64,000 bases of DNA, from the NCBI GenBank assembly GCA_027563935.2, contig CM050449.1, forward strand, positions 75,760,556 through 75,824,555, written 5' to 3'. The stretch's first letter is position 1. Every line of letters begins with the position of its first letter. The DNA is from Costus lasius. Its lineage: Eukaryota > Streptophyta > Magnoliopsida > Zingiberales > Costaceae. Under the pieces are notes generated by a model, which worked only from the letters and a program-made list of their open reading frames with translations, made no database searches and was not told the origin of the DNA. The position numbers and the translations under genes are program-made. Shown piece by piece: positions 11,354-21,910 of the stretch.

Positions 11354-12123
11354 TGTTGGGGTATGCCCTTAAGCCTAATGTTTGAGGCCTTGGGAATGTA
11401 TCAGTATCATGTAATAAACTGTTATGTTTATATAGGCATGGTTGTTATTCAGTTAGCTACATTGTCTGCTGCAATATATGTTCTTCTGAATAATGTCTCA
11501 AAGCTGTTCAGCTGGGCTGACATGCTGTTGTGTCCTTAGTCGATATATCTTGGTGAACATGAGACAGCCTTGATATGGTTAAGACTAATATGTGTTCTAA
11601 TCTTATAGGATGCTTCGAGCATGGAATAAGATGTAGACTCATGGGTACATTGGATGTACTGGACAGACCCTACTAGGATGTTCAATTGTTTGTCGCAATG
11701 TGAATAATCTTTGAATATGACAAGTGGCACATTTCCTCTGACTTGAGATCACTTGTGTTTTCTAAATGATGATTGTCATTGTTTTGAGGTAGTTCAATAT
11801 CATTTGAAACACAATGGTTATAGGCTATCTTGGATGGTGAGCTTGAGTCATGTTAGGGCACTAGTGATAGACATAGGATTGCCGTCTCCTTGTTTAAGGA
11901 GTGTGATGTTCTAAAGGGCCCCCTGGATGAGATGATTGAGAAAAGAGTATGGCCATACCCAGGTGACAGTGTTCATCTGATCTAATCATGCTCATCATAT
12001 TGGAGCTACAAGCTTGACACGCTTGTCCAATAAGAATATCAAGTGGCAAAGGAATTATGCATGCCTTGTGAATTGATTCACACTTGTGCTGTGTTTTGGG
12101 TGTAGTCTTGGAAGACTTTTTTC

Positions 12124-12188
12124 TTTATATCGGGAGACAGTGATGTGTTGCTAGATACCCCTCACTGATCGTGATAACGTGAGTTATC
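12124..12188 (+). promoter_or_regulatory. candidate TATA box and downstream GNRA hairpin (C2 LTR)
   Basis: TTTATATCGGG about 770 bp into the LTR is conserved in C1, C3 and C4 and is the best TATA candidate. About 45 bp downstream, GATAAC-GTGA-GTTATC (12173-12188) can fold with a GNRA loop. C3 and C4 have GTAA instead, also GNRA. Transcription start was not determined. Confidence 0.4.
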
Positions 12189-12888
12189 GTTACCGACATT
12201 TAAAGGAAACCCTTAGGGTCGCACAATTTGATGATATGGCTTACTTAAGTCAGATCGTGTGGACTGAATTGTTTGGGTTCAGTTTAAAGGGATTTAATCT
12301 CTGATTGTGAGTGAGATCTGGTCTGATCATGTTTGATTGATTAGGGCTTGAGATCGGTAAGCTTCGATTGAGAGATTGGATGCTAGATCGATCAGATCAG
12401 AAGCATCAAGAGATTAACGGTCAGATCTGGAGCCTTAGGGTTTATTTGAGATCTAGACTAGATCATTGGCTTGATTGGTTCTTAAACCGAACCAATGTGA
12501 ACCGGCTCATGAAATGAGCGCATGGTTCATGGGGAGAGGAGTTGGCGACATGTTCACTTGGCGTGAACGTTGGAGTGAAGTGTGGTGGCTATTTTTAGTA
12601 ACCACGATCTCCACTTGGAGATGTTGTTCACGACCGAATAGAGTGCTCTCTATTCTCGCCTCTCGCCCATATTCTCTCTCGACGTTTTCGTGTGTGTGGC
12701 GACGTCTTGAAGGTAGAGGAGGATTCGGCCAAGAGAAGGATCATCTCTTCCATCCCTTTCACTCGATCAAGGACTCCAAGGAACCTTGCTAGCACAAGGA
12801 GCACCAAGGGATAAGCGCATCTTCATCTTGTGTGCGAGACTTTGGAGAAGAGGCGATTGCATCTTTACTTCCAAGGCGCCATCTTGAA

Positions 12889-12897
12889 ATGGCATCG
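12889..12897 (+). CDS. predicted first coding exon of gag, inside the LTR (C2)
   Basis: ATGGCATCG precedes GTATGA, a good plant 5' splice site. The equivalent bases are ATGGCGTTG/GTATGA in C3, ATGGCAATG/GTAAGA in C4 and ATGGCAATG/GTAAGA in the C1 LTR. Joined to the acceptor before the annotated gag ATG, this adds a short in-frame N-terminus: three codons here plus seven from exon 2. Splicing is an inference from sequence. Confidence 0.5.
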
Positions 12898-13033
12898 GTA
12901 TGAATTTATTTTCATGCATATAAAGTTGATTATTTTACATGTATGAGATCCTATGAAACCCTAGTATCCGCTGCATATCTTACTTGCGCCACCATAGGGT
13001 TTTCGCCCCCCTTTGGTTAGGGGAACCTTCAAT

Positions 13034-13045
13034 TGGTATCAGAGG
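13034..13045 (+). other. primer binding site of C2
   Basis: TGGTATCAGAGG matches the initiator-Met site except the last base (C in C3 and C4). It sits two bases after the LTR. Confidence 0.85.
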
Positions 13046-13953
13046 CAGGTCTATGCATGTTTTATGATTGCTTTAGCCATTTTTGTGATCCTTGTTTGCT
13101 TAGATCTATACATGCGAAATTCATCTTTAGTTGAAGCATTATATGCGAAAATTAAATATGTATAGTTGGCGCATGTTTTTGTGGCGCTTAGTTTGTTTTT
13201 GTTAAAAACATTTCACTTGCGCGATCTCACTTAGATCTAAGCGCCTGCTGTAAACCCTTAAACGGGTTAGTAGGGTTGAAATCACCCCCTAGGTCAGATC
13301 CAATCAGTCTGATCAGACTATCTGACAGCCTTGATGGGTCGACTGGATAGCACCTTGGCGCAAGCTTGAGGTGGCTATAGGTCGACTGCAGACAGGCGTG
13401 TAGCGATGTCTGATTGAGACGACCCATGAAAGCACCTGAGTTAGGCCCGGGGTCACACCCGCTTGCCAGACCTCAGCGTGGTCGTTCAGCCCTTGGCGCA
13501 TGCATGGTTGGCCTTTTGGTCGACTCAAGTCAGTTAGGACTTGGTGCATGCAAGGGCAGTGGATCTGACTAGGTTGGATGAGTGGATCCCTATTAATGGA
13601 CCGTTGTAAGGTTGTAGGGCATATAAGAAAATTAAAATTGAAGCCTATGGGGTTTTTCGAAAATTTTAATTTTTATGGATCACATGATTTTTGAATGATG
13701 CCATATGTTTGTCTATTTACTCTTATGTGGGCTGCCCATATTAATTGTGTGCTGTGCTGGGGCCTGCGAGCCTGGAATTATGGTTGTAAATTAATTATTG
13801 TGATTTGCGTATCACATTGTTTTAATTTATAAAATGTTATTGACCTGCGTGTCAATCTTGTCTAGATAGTTAAATTTGTAATTTAATTAGACAAGAGCAC
13901 AAAGCACACTTGGCAGAGGCGCTTGCAGCAGTGGCTGGACTAGGTGGGAGGTC

Positions 13954-13968
13954 TAGGGTTCGACCCTA
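13954..13968 (+). other. T-arm-like hairpin / B-box match in C2 leader
   Basis: TAGGG-TTCGA-CCCTA is a perfect short hairpin and GTTCGACCC fits the B-box. TGGCAGAGG at 13911, about 47 bp upstream, resembles a weak A-box. Confidence 0.5.
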
Positions 13969-14309
13969 TGACCTGGCGCAAATTCCTGGTGGGCGCACCA
14001 GAGCTGCAGATGGCGCTTGGGCCCAGGTTTGGGCCAGATGAGCAGCAAAAGGCCCTATGAAGAAAAGCAAGTCAAGACTTAAGTTAAATTAAGGTCTTAC
14101 TAGGGCTATGGGCTTTTACCACATAAGATTCATGCTTTCTTTTATTATTGTTTAAATATTAGAACTGCATGATTAGTTTATCTTCTGCTATCACCATAGG
14201 AATTGCATGATAGTGAAGAAGATACAAAGACCGTTAAAATCCAACGCTAAAATATCAAGCTCGTAAGCCTTCTGACGCGAAACCTCACTGTTCTGATTAT
14301 CGTTGGAGC

Positions 14310-14548
14310 CGTGTTGTACCCACTCAGTGGGCACGTCCATCTATCTTCAGACGGTGTGGGATTACACCTGTGTGTTACAGAGTAGGGATTTATCCCTTCT
14401 CGTTGCTCAGCATAGCACATGGTGGTCCAGGGAGTAGGTCGGGTCAGCTTGACCATGTAGGCTACATATGTGGCGCATATGGTAGCACATGGAGGCAGCC
14501 ATCTGTGGGATCAGAGACTGTGTTGTACCAACTCAGTTGGCACAGTCT
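14310..14548 (+). other. twin leader hairpins A and B (C2)
   Basis: Hairpin A is 14310-14335 and hairpin B 14515-14548. B has a perfect 8-bp outer stem, AGACTGTG with CACAGTCT, a TTGTA bulge, CCAA/TTGG and a CTCAG loop. Confidence 0.6.
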
Positions 14549-14848
14549 GCTGGATTGCCCAGATGAAGGGGAATCGCACGGGTTGGCGATCGGCAGGGAC
14601 TGCCTACCGGAGATTAGTGCTTGTACTCTCTGTGCATCTTATCTCGCCTGAGCGGGACGCGGAGACCAAGTATGAAATCCGGATCCCATCTCACTAAAAG
14701 AGTGTCTACTCTTTCGGACTATTTAATGGATTTTTCAGTCAGATAAAATAGTGAGAAAAGGAATCTTTCTTAAGTCCTGATTGATTCTTAACATTGATAC
14801 TACCTTGCTGTTCTTGCATTGTTGTAGATACCTGCAGCAACGAACACC

Positions 14849-17800
14849 ATGAACTTCAATGTGCGATCCCTACTAGAAAGGGAGAAGTTTGCTGGGCCGA
14901 ACTTCTCCGACTGGTTTGGACACCTTAAGATTGTTCTTAAGGCAGAGAGGAAACTGTATGTCCTCGAGACGGCTGTGCCGCCTCAACCCGCTGCGAACGC
15001 CGCAAGGGCGGTTCGTGATGCCTATGAAAAGCACGTCAATGATAGCATTGATGTCGCTTGCCTGATGCTAGCGTCTATGACGCCACCGCTGCAGCGTCAG
15101 CATGAGGATATGTCGGCTATAGAGATGATAGCGAACCTCAAGATGCTGTATACTGCACAGGCGAGGACAGAGCGCTATAATCTGACAAAGCTTTTCTTTC
15201 AGAGCAAACTGGCTGAAGGGAGCCCAGTGGGAGCTCACGTGCTCAAAATGATTGGGCACAAGGAGGCTCTAGAGAAACTGGGGAATACCATCAACCAGGA
15301 GCTTGCTGTGGATATTATTCTACAGTCTCTCCCGCCTTCATTCGATGCGTTCATTATTAACTTTAATATGAACAAAATCGATTGTACTCCGGCAGAGCTG
15401 CTGAATATGCTCCTCACTACTGAGGAGACTCTGAAGGGAAAGCCTTCGACCTCTGTCTTAATGGTTCCTTCTAGGAACAACAAGAAGAAGGGGAAGAAGG
15501 GCAAGACCCCTGTCAAGAGCTACAGCAAGGCTCTGAAGCAGAAGTTTAAGCGGTCCAAGGAATACAGGTGTTTCCACTGTGGCCAGCTGGGTCACTGGAA
15601 AAAGGACTGTAAAGCGCTCCAAGGAGATAAGAGGGGAAGCATCGCTTCTGGCTCAGGTATATTCGTGACTGAGGTCATGTTTTCTTCTTCTATATCATGG
15701 GTGTTGGACACTGCATGTGGAGTTCACATTTGTTCAAATGTACAGGAACTCAAGAGAAGAAGGCAGGTGGGACAGCATGAAGTGGACCTACGCGTTGGAA
15801 ACGGGGCACGGGTTGCTGCTGTTGCTGTAGGAGACTATTTCATTTCTTTACCATCTGGACTTGTATTGGAACTAAACAGTTGTTATTTTGTTCCCAGTAT
15901 TACTAAAAATATTATCTCCATTCCTGCTCTTGTCAGGAAGGGTTTTTCCTTTGAATGCAATATTTCAAAGTGTGTTTTATCTTATGATAATATTGTTTAT
16001 GCAACTGGTTCAATTAGCAATGGGTTATACATGTTGGACATGGAATGTTCTATACAGAAAATTGATATTAAGAAAGCCAAGAATACTGATGACAGCACCT
16101 TGCTATGGCATAGTCGTTTAGGCCATATTAACGAGAAACGCATTAAGCGGTTGCATGATCATGGACTGCTGGGATCATTCTCCTACAAGGAGATTGATAC
16201 ATGCAAAGCTTGTTTAATGGGTAAAATGACGAAGTTACCTTTTCCTAACAAAGGACAAAGGGCTTCAGGTTTACTTGACCTTATACACACTGATGTGTGT
16301 GGGCCATTTAGTAAACATGCCAGAGGTGGCTATCAGTACTTCATTACCTTTACTGATGATTTCAGTAGATATGGGTATGTCTTTTTAATGAGACATAAAA
16401 GTGAATCTTTTGACAAGTTCAAAGAGTTCAAGAATGAAGTACAAAATCAGCTAGGCCGAAATATCAAGGCACTTCGTTCTGATCGAGGGTGGTGAATACC
16501 TAAGTCATGCGTTTACTGACTATTTGAAGGAGTGTGGGATTATCTCACAGCTCACTCCGCCAGGAACACCGCAATGGAATGGTGTGTCCGAAAGGAGAAA
16601 TAGAACGTTACTTGATATGGTTCGTTCTATGATGAGTCAGGCTGCTCTACCCTACTCCTTTTGGGGTTTTGCACTGGAAACAGCTGCAAAGGTACTAAAC
16701 CGAGTGCCATCCAAGGCAGTTTCTAAGACGCCATATGAGTTATGGTATGGAAAACAGCCAAGCTTGACATTTATCAGGATCTGGGGCTACGAGGCTTACG
16801 TTAAAAAGCTCGCCTCTGGGAAACTAGAGAGCAGATCTGACAAATGTATCTTTGTCGGTTACCCTAAGGAAACTAAGGGTTATTATTTCTACGATCCCAA
16901 AGAGAACAAGGTTTTTGTTGCTCGGACGGCCATATTTCTTGAGAAGGAGTTTCTTCTGCAAGAGGCCAGTGGGAGAGAAATAAAACTGGATGAGAATCCA
17001 GAGGAAGGACAAAGTGCTCAAGCAGAATTGGATGAGCATGAGCCAGTAGATCAGGTAATTCAACAACCTGAGGCTCAGATATCACGGGAACCGCGAAGAT
17101 CGGGAAGGATCCGTCGACAGCCTGAGTGCTATGACGGAGTCTACATCATTGATAATGATGAACCCCTCACTTATGCGGATGCGGTCAGTGGACCAGAGTC
17201 AGCGAGATGGCTTGAAGCTATGCGCGCCGAGATGGACTCCATGTCAGATAACCAAGTTTGGGATTTGGTTGATCCGCCTCCGGGAGTTATCCCTATTGGC
17301 TGTAAATGGATCTTCAAGAAGAAGATTGACATGGATGGTAACGTGGTTACCTATAAAGGCAGGCTAGTTGCGAAAGGTTTCAAACAAATCTACGGGATAG
17401 ATTATGATGAAACTTTCTCACCTGTAGCTATGTTTAAGTCTATTCGGATTCTTTTCGCGATAGCTGCATATTATGATTATGAGATCTGGCAGATGGATGT
17501 GAAAACAGCTTTCCTTAATGGAAATCTGGATGAGGATGTGTATATGACACAACCAGAAGGTTTCACTAATCCATCAGATCGTCATAAGATATGCAAGTTA
17601 AAGAAGTCCATTTATGGACTTAAGCAAGCATCAAGAAGCTGGAATATTCGTTTTGATGAATCAGTCACGGAATTCGGTTTCATCAAGAACGAGGATGACC
17701 CGTGTGTATATAAGAGGTTTAGTGGGAGCATAATTACTTTCCTAGTCCTCTACGTCGATGATATCTTGATCATTGGAAATGACATTCCTGAAATGCATGC

Positions 17801-18734
17801 TGTGAAGGCATGGTTAAGGAAATGTTTCCAGATGAAAGATTTAGGAGAAGCAGCCTATGTATTAGGTGTGAAGATCTACAGGGATAGATCTAAGAGGCTT
17901 CTCGGGCTGTGCCAGAGTACTTACATCGATAAAGTCCTGGAAAGATTTCATTTAGAGAATTCTAAACGAGGATATCTTCCAGTCAGACATGGTCTGAGTC
18001 TTTCGAAGAGTCAGTGTCCACAAACACAGACTGAGAAAGATGAAATGGACAATACGCCTTATGCTTCGGCTATTGGATCCATTATGTATGCGATGTTGTG
18101 TACTCGCCCAGACGTCGCTTACGGGTTAAGCGTGACCAGTCGTTTCCAAAGTAATCCAGGTCAGGCACACTAGATTGCAGTCAAGAACATTTTAAAATAT
18201 CTGCGGAGGACCAAAGATATGTTCTTGATATATGGTGGTCAGGAAGAACTCAGTATTGAAGGATATACTGACGCTTCGTTCCAGTCTGACCAGGATGATT
18301 TCCGATCGCAATCAGGCTATGTTTTTAGCTTGAATGGAGGAGCAGTGGTGTGGAAGAGTTTCAAACAGTCAACTGTTGCTGATTCCACAACAGAAGCCGA
18401 GTATGTTGCAGCCTCGGAAGCATCCAAGGAGGCAGTGTGGATTCGTAAGTTCGTGATAGAACTTGGTGTCGTTCCTTCGAGTGCAGATCCTTTGGTTATC
18501 TTCTGTGATAACACTGGAGCAATCGCACAAGCAAAGGAACCACGGTCGCACCAGAAGTCCAAGCACATACAGAGACGGTTTCATTTGATCAGGGAGATCA
18601 TAGATCGTGGCGAGATCAAAATCTGCAAGGTTCATACAGATGACAATCTGGCAGACCCGCTTACCAAGCCTCTGGCGCAGCAGAAGCATGAGAAGCACTG
18701 TAATAATATGGGTTTGAGATTTCTCAACCATTAG
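14849..18734 (+). pseudogene. copia gag-pol polyprotein of C2, with frameshift and stop
   Basis: The frame opens at ATG 14849 (MNFNVRSLLEREKFAG) and covers gag, the CFHCGQLGHWKKDC knuckle, a DTAC protease (15707) and integrase up to SDRG. One extra G at about 16487-16489 shifts frame and gives TGA at 16493-16495. The shifted frame carries the rest of integrase, RT with YVDDILIIGND and the start of RNase H. It stops at TAG 18171-18173, where C3 has Trp, and resumes to LRFLNH at 18734. All domains are otherwise well kept. Because the LTRs are identical, these lesions probably existed before C2 inserted, so it was likely mobilised by proteins from another copy. Encoded activities would be particle formation, processing, integration and reverse transcription. 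Confidence 0.93.
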
Positions 18735-18743
18735 ATTAAGTGC

Positions 18744-18754
18744 AAGTGGGAGAT
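18744..18754 (+). other. polypurine tract of C2
   Basis: AAGTGGGAGAT lies directly before the 3' LTR. The same bases occur at C3 47073-47083 and C4 57112-57122. Confidence 0.8.
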
Positions 18755-20432
18755 TGTTGGGGTATGCCCTTAAGCCTAATGTTTGAGGCCTTGGGAATGT
18801 ATCAGTATCATGTAATAAACTGTTATGTTTATATAGGCATGGTTGTTATTCAGTTAGCTACATTGTCTGCTGCAATATATGTTCTTCTGAATAATGTCTC
18901 AAAGCTGTTCAGCTGGGCTGACATGCTGTTGTGTCCTTAGTCGATATATCTTGGTGAACATGAGACAGCCTTGATATGGTTAAGACTAATATGTGTTCTA
19001 ATCTTATAGGATGCTTCGAGCATGGAATAAGATGTAGACTCATGGGTACATTGGATGTACTGGACAGACCCTACTAGGATGTTCAATTGTTTGTCGCAAT
19101 GTGAATAATCTTTGAATATGACAAGTGGCACATTTCCTCTGACTTGAGATCACTTGTGTTTTCTAAATGATGATTGTCATTGTTTTGAGGTAGTTCAATA
19201 TCATTTGAAACACAATGGTTATAGGCTATCTTGGATGGTGAGCTTGAGTCATGTTAGGGCACTAGTGATAGACATAGGATTGCCGTCTCCTTGTTTAAGG
19301 AGTGTGATGTTCTAAAGGGCCCCCTGGATGAGATGATTGAGAAAAGAGTATGGCCATACCCAGGTGACAGTGTTCATCTGATCTAATCATGCTCATCATA
19401 TTGGAGCTACAAGCTTGACACGCTTGTCCAATAAGAATATCAAGTGGCAAAGGAATTATGCATGCCTTGTGAATTGATTCACACTTGTGCTGTGTTTTGG
19501 GTGTAGTCTTGGAAGACTTTTTTCTTTATATCGGGAGACAGTGATGTGTTGCTAGATACCCCTCACTGATCGTGATAACGTGAGTTATCGTTACCGACAT
19601 TTAAAGGAAACCCTTAGGGTCGCACAATTTGATGATATGGCTTACTTAAGTCAGATCGTGTGGACTGAATTGTTTGGGTTCAGTTTAAAGGGATTTAATC
19701 TCTGATTGTGAGTGAGATCTGGTCTGATCATGTTTGATTGATTAGGGCTTGAGATCGGTAAGCTTCGATTGAGAGATTGGATGCTAGATCGATCAGATCA
19801 GAAGCATCAAGAGATTAACGGTCAGATCTGGAGCCTTAGGGTTTATTTGAGATCTAGACTAGATCATTGGCTTGATTGGTTCTTAAACCGAACCAATGTG
19901 AACCGGCTCATGAAATGAGCGCATGGTTCATGGGGAGAGGAGTTGGCGACATGTTCACTTGGCGTGAACGTTGGAGTGAAGTGTGGTGGCTATTTTTAGT
20001 AACCACGATCTCCACTTGGAGATGTTGTTCACGACCGAATAGAGTGCTCTCTATTCTCGCCTCTCGCCCATATTCTCTCTCGACGTTTTCGTGTGTGTGG
20101 CGACGTCTTGAAGGTAGAGGAGGATTCGGCCAAGAGAAGGATCATCTCTTCCATCCCTTTCACTCGATCAAGGACTCCAAGGAACCTTGCTAGCACAAGG
20201 AGCACCAAGGGATAAGCGCATCTTCATCTTGTGTGCGAGACTTTGGAGAAGAGGCGATTGCATCTTTACTTCCAAGGCGCCATCTTGAAATGGCATCGGT
20301 ATGAATTTATTTTCATGCATATAAAGTTGATTATTTTACATGTATGAGATCCTATGAAACCCTAGTATCCGCTGCATATCTTACTTGCGCCACCATAGGG
20401 TTTTCGCCCCCCTTTGGTTAGGGGAACCTTCA
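18755..20432 (+). repeat. 3' LTR of C2
   Basis: 1678 bp, identical by eye to 11354-13031 and offset by exactly 7401 bases along its whole length. Confidence 0.95.
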
Positions 20433-21388
20433 ATTCACACTTGTGCTGTGGTTTGGGTGTAGTCTTGGAAGACTCTTTCCTTTATATCGGGAGACAGTGA
20501 TGTGTTGCTAGATACCCCTCACTGATCGTGATAACGTGAGTTATCGTTACCGACATTTAAAGGAAACCCTCAGGGTCGCACAATTTGATGATATGGCTTA
20601 CTTAAGTCAGATCGTGTGGACTGAATTATTCAGGTTCAGTTTAAAGGGATTTAATCTCTGATTGTAAGTGAGATCTGGTCTGATCATGTTTGATTGATTA
20701 GGGCTTGAGATCGGTAAGCTTCGATCGAGAGAATGGATGCTAGATCAGTGAGATCAGCAGCATCAAGAGATCGACGGTCAGATCAAGAGCCTTAGGGTTT
20801 AATAGGATCTGGACTAATGGCTTGGGTTGATTGGTCTTTGAACCAAACCAAATTGAACCGGCTCATTGAGTGAGCGCATGGTTCAAGAGAAGATGAGGTT
20901 GCGCATGGGGTGAACCCATGGTCGCATGAACGTTTGGGGTTTACTAAATTTAGAAGCCATGACTTCTAAACGTGGGAATGCCTCACGTTCACGCCTAAGA
21001 CGCTTTCATCTCTCGTCTCTCCTCATCTCTCGTCGCGAACAAGCTCTCTTGAGTGTGGTGAAGAGGTTGACGAAAAGGAGAAGGAAGAAATCGCCAAGCA
21101 AAGGATTCTCTCCCCTTCCATACGACAAGGACCTCTTGGAGCCTTGCTAGCACAAGGAGCACCAAGGAAGAGTAGGCGACATCAATTGTGTGCGTCACCT
21201 TAGGAGAAGGAGCATTTGCGCCTTTCCTTCCAAGACACCATCTAAGCGATGGCAATGGTAAGAATCGCTTTTCATTGAAAGTTGAATATATTACATGCTA
21301 TGCGATCCTGTTAGAAACCCTAGATTCCGCTAGAGTTTTGTTGCGCCACCTATTAGGGTTTCGCCCCCCTTGTTCTAGGGGACTTTCA
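20433..21388 (+). repeat. C1 3' LTR, right remnant
   Basis: Resumes with ATTCACACTTGTGCTG (the duplicated target site at 20433-20438) and ends GACTTTCA. It includes the TATA-like motif and ATGGCAATG/GTAAGA at 21249-21262, so the splice donor is preserved in this older copy. The sequence is clearly diverged from C2. Confidence 0.88.
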
Positions 21389-21897
21389 GAAGGGGAGAAC
21401 CACACGCAAGTGGTAGAAAGATTTTACAAGCATTCATCACAGGTGGAAACATGCTTCACATCACAACACAGGAGGGCACTCGCTATGACCATATCAACCC
21501 ATGGAAGAGACAAATGGCACATATATAAAATTTGAAAAACCGGAATAATCAAATTTTATCCCCTTATGCGCCAACTCCATCCAAAGCACTCTCTCAATCA
21601 AATTTGTGCTAAAATTGGGATCAAGTTTCATGATGATTTCATGGACCCTATGGCTGGCAATTTTGTCAGATCAAGAGACCCGGCCAGTCCGAAGACACAA
21701 TGCCCGTCCTACTTGACAAAACTACGTACGCCTCTGGTCTTAAATCCATCATAAACACAATCCAAATTTCGGCCATAAAAATTGATAAAAGAAGTTTGGA
21801 TGAAAACGCCTTCTAGGTGAAACGCGCATGGATGAACGAAAAATTTTCCAAAAATTTTTCACACAAGCAAACGTACACCTTGTGTTTCTTGCAAGTA
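21389..21897 (-). other. F3 leader fragment, noncoding
   Basis: About 0.5 kb between the primer site and the C1 edge. No gag-like frame is visible. It contains a GC-rich block near 21660-21720 and nothing I can name. Confidence 0.5.
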
Positions 21898-21909
21898 GCT
21901 CTGATACCA
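21898..21909 (-). other. primer binding site of F3
   Basis: Minus strand reads TGGTATCAGAGC, a full initiator-Met match, one base from the LTR. Confidence 0.85.
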
Positions 21910-21910
21910 C

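Larger units (their letters stand above)
11354..13031 (+). repeat. 5' LTR of C2
   Basis: Begins TGTTGGGGTATGCCC and ends CCTTCA directly before ATTGGTATCAGAG. Contains a TATA-like motif, a small hairpin and the predicted first exon with the splice donor. Confidence 0.95.
12898..14827 (+). other. predicted 1930-bp leader intron (C2)
   Basis: Starts GTATGA. Near its end it has a CTxxC branch-point-like motif (TACTACC), a T-rich tract and TTGTTGTAG before ATACCTGCAG. It contains the primer binding site, the T-arm-like hairpin and the twin hairpins, so these would be present only in unspliced RNA. Confidence 0.5.
11354..20432 (+). mobile_element. complete Ty1/copia element, copy C2 (9079 bp)
   Basis: Two LTRs of exactly 1678 bp, an initiator-Met-type primer site, a 1.8-kb leader, a gag-pol region, a polypurine tract and a target-site duplication are all present. 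The two LTRs looked identical on a line-by-line reading, so the insertion is very recent. It landed inside the 3' LTR of C1, an older copy of the same family. Confidence 0.95.

Noticed and set aside
12475..12792. A 105-codon frame in the C2 LTR, present identically in both LTRs
   Set aside because: The LTRs are identical copies, and the frame is not kept in C3 or C4.
16487..16495. Programmed frameshift in C2 integrase
   Set aside because: C1, C3 and C4 read through this point in one frame without the extra G, so it is a mutation.
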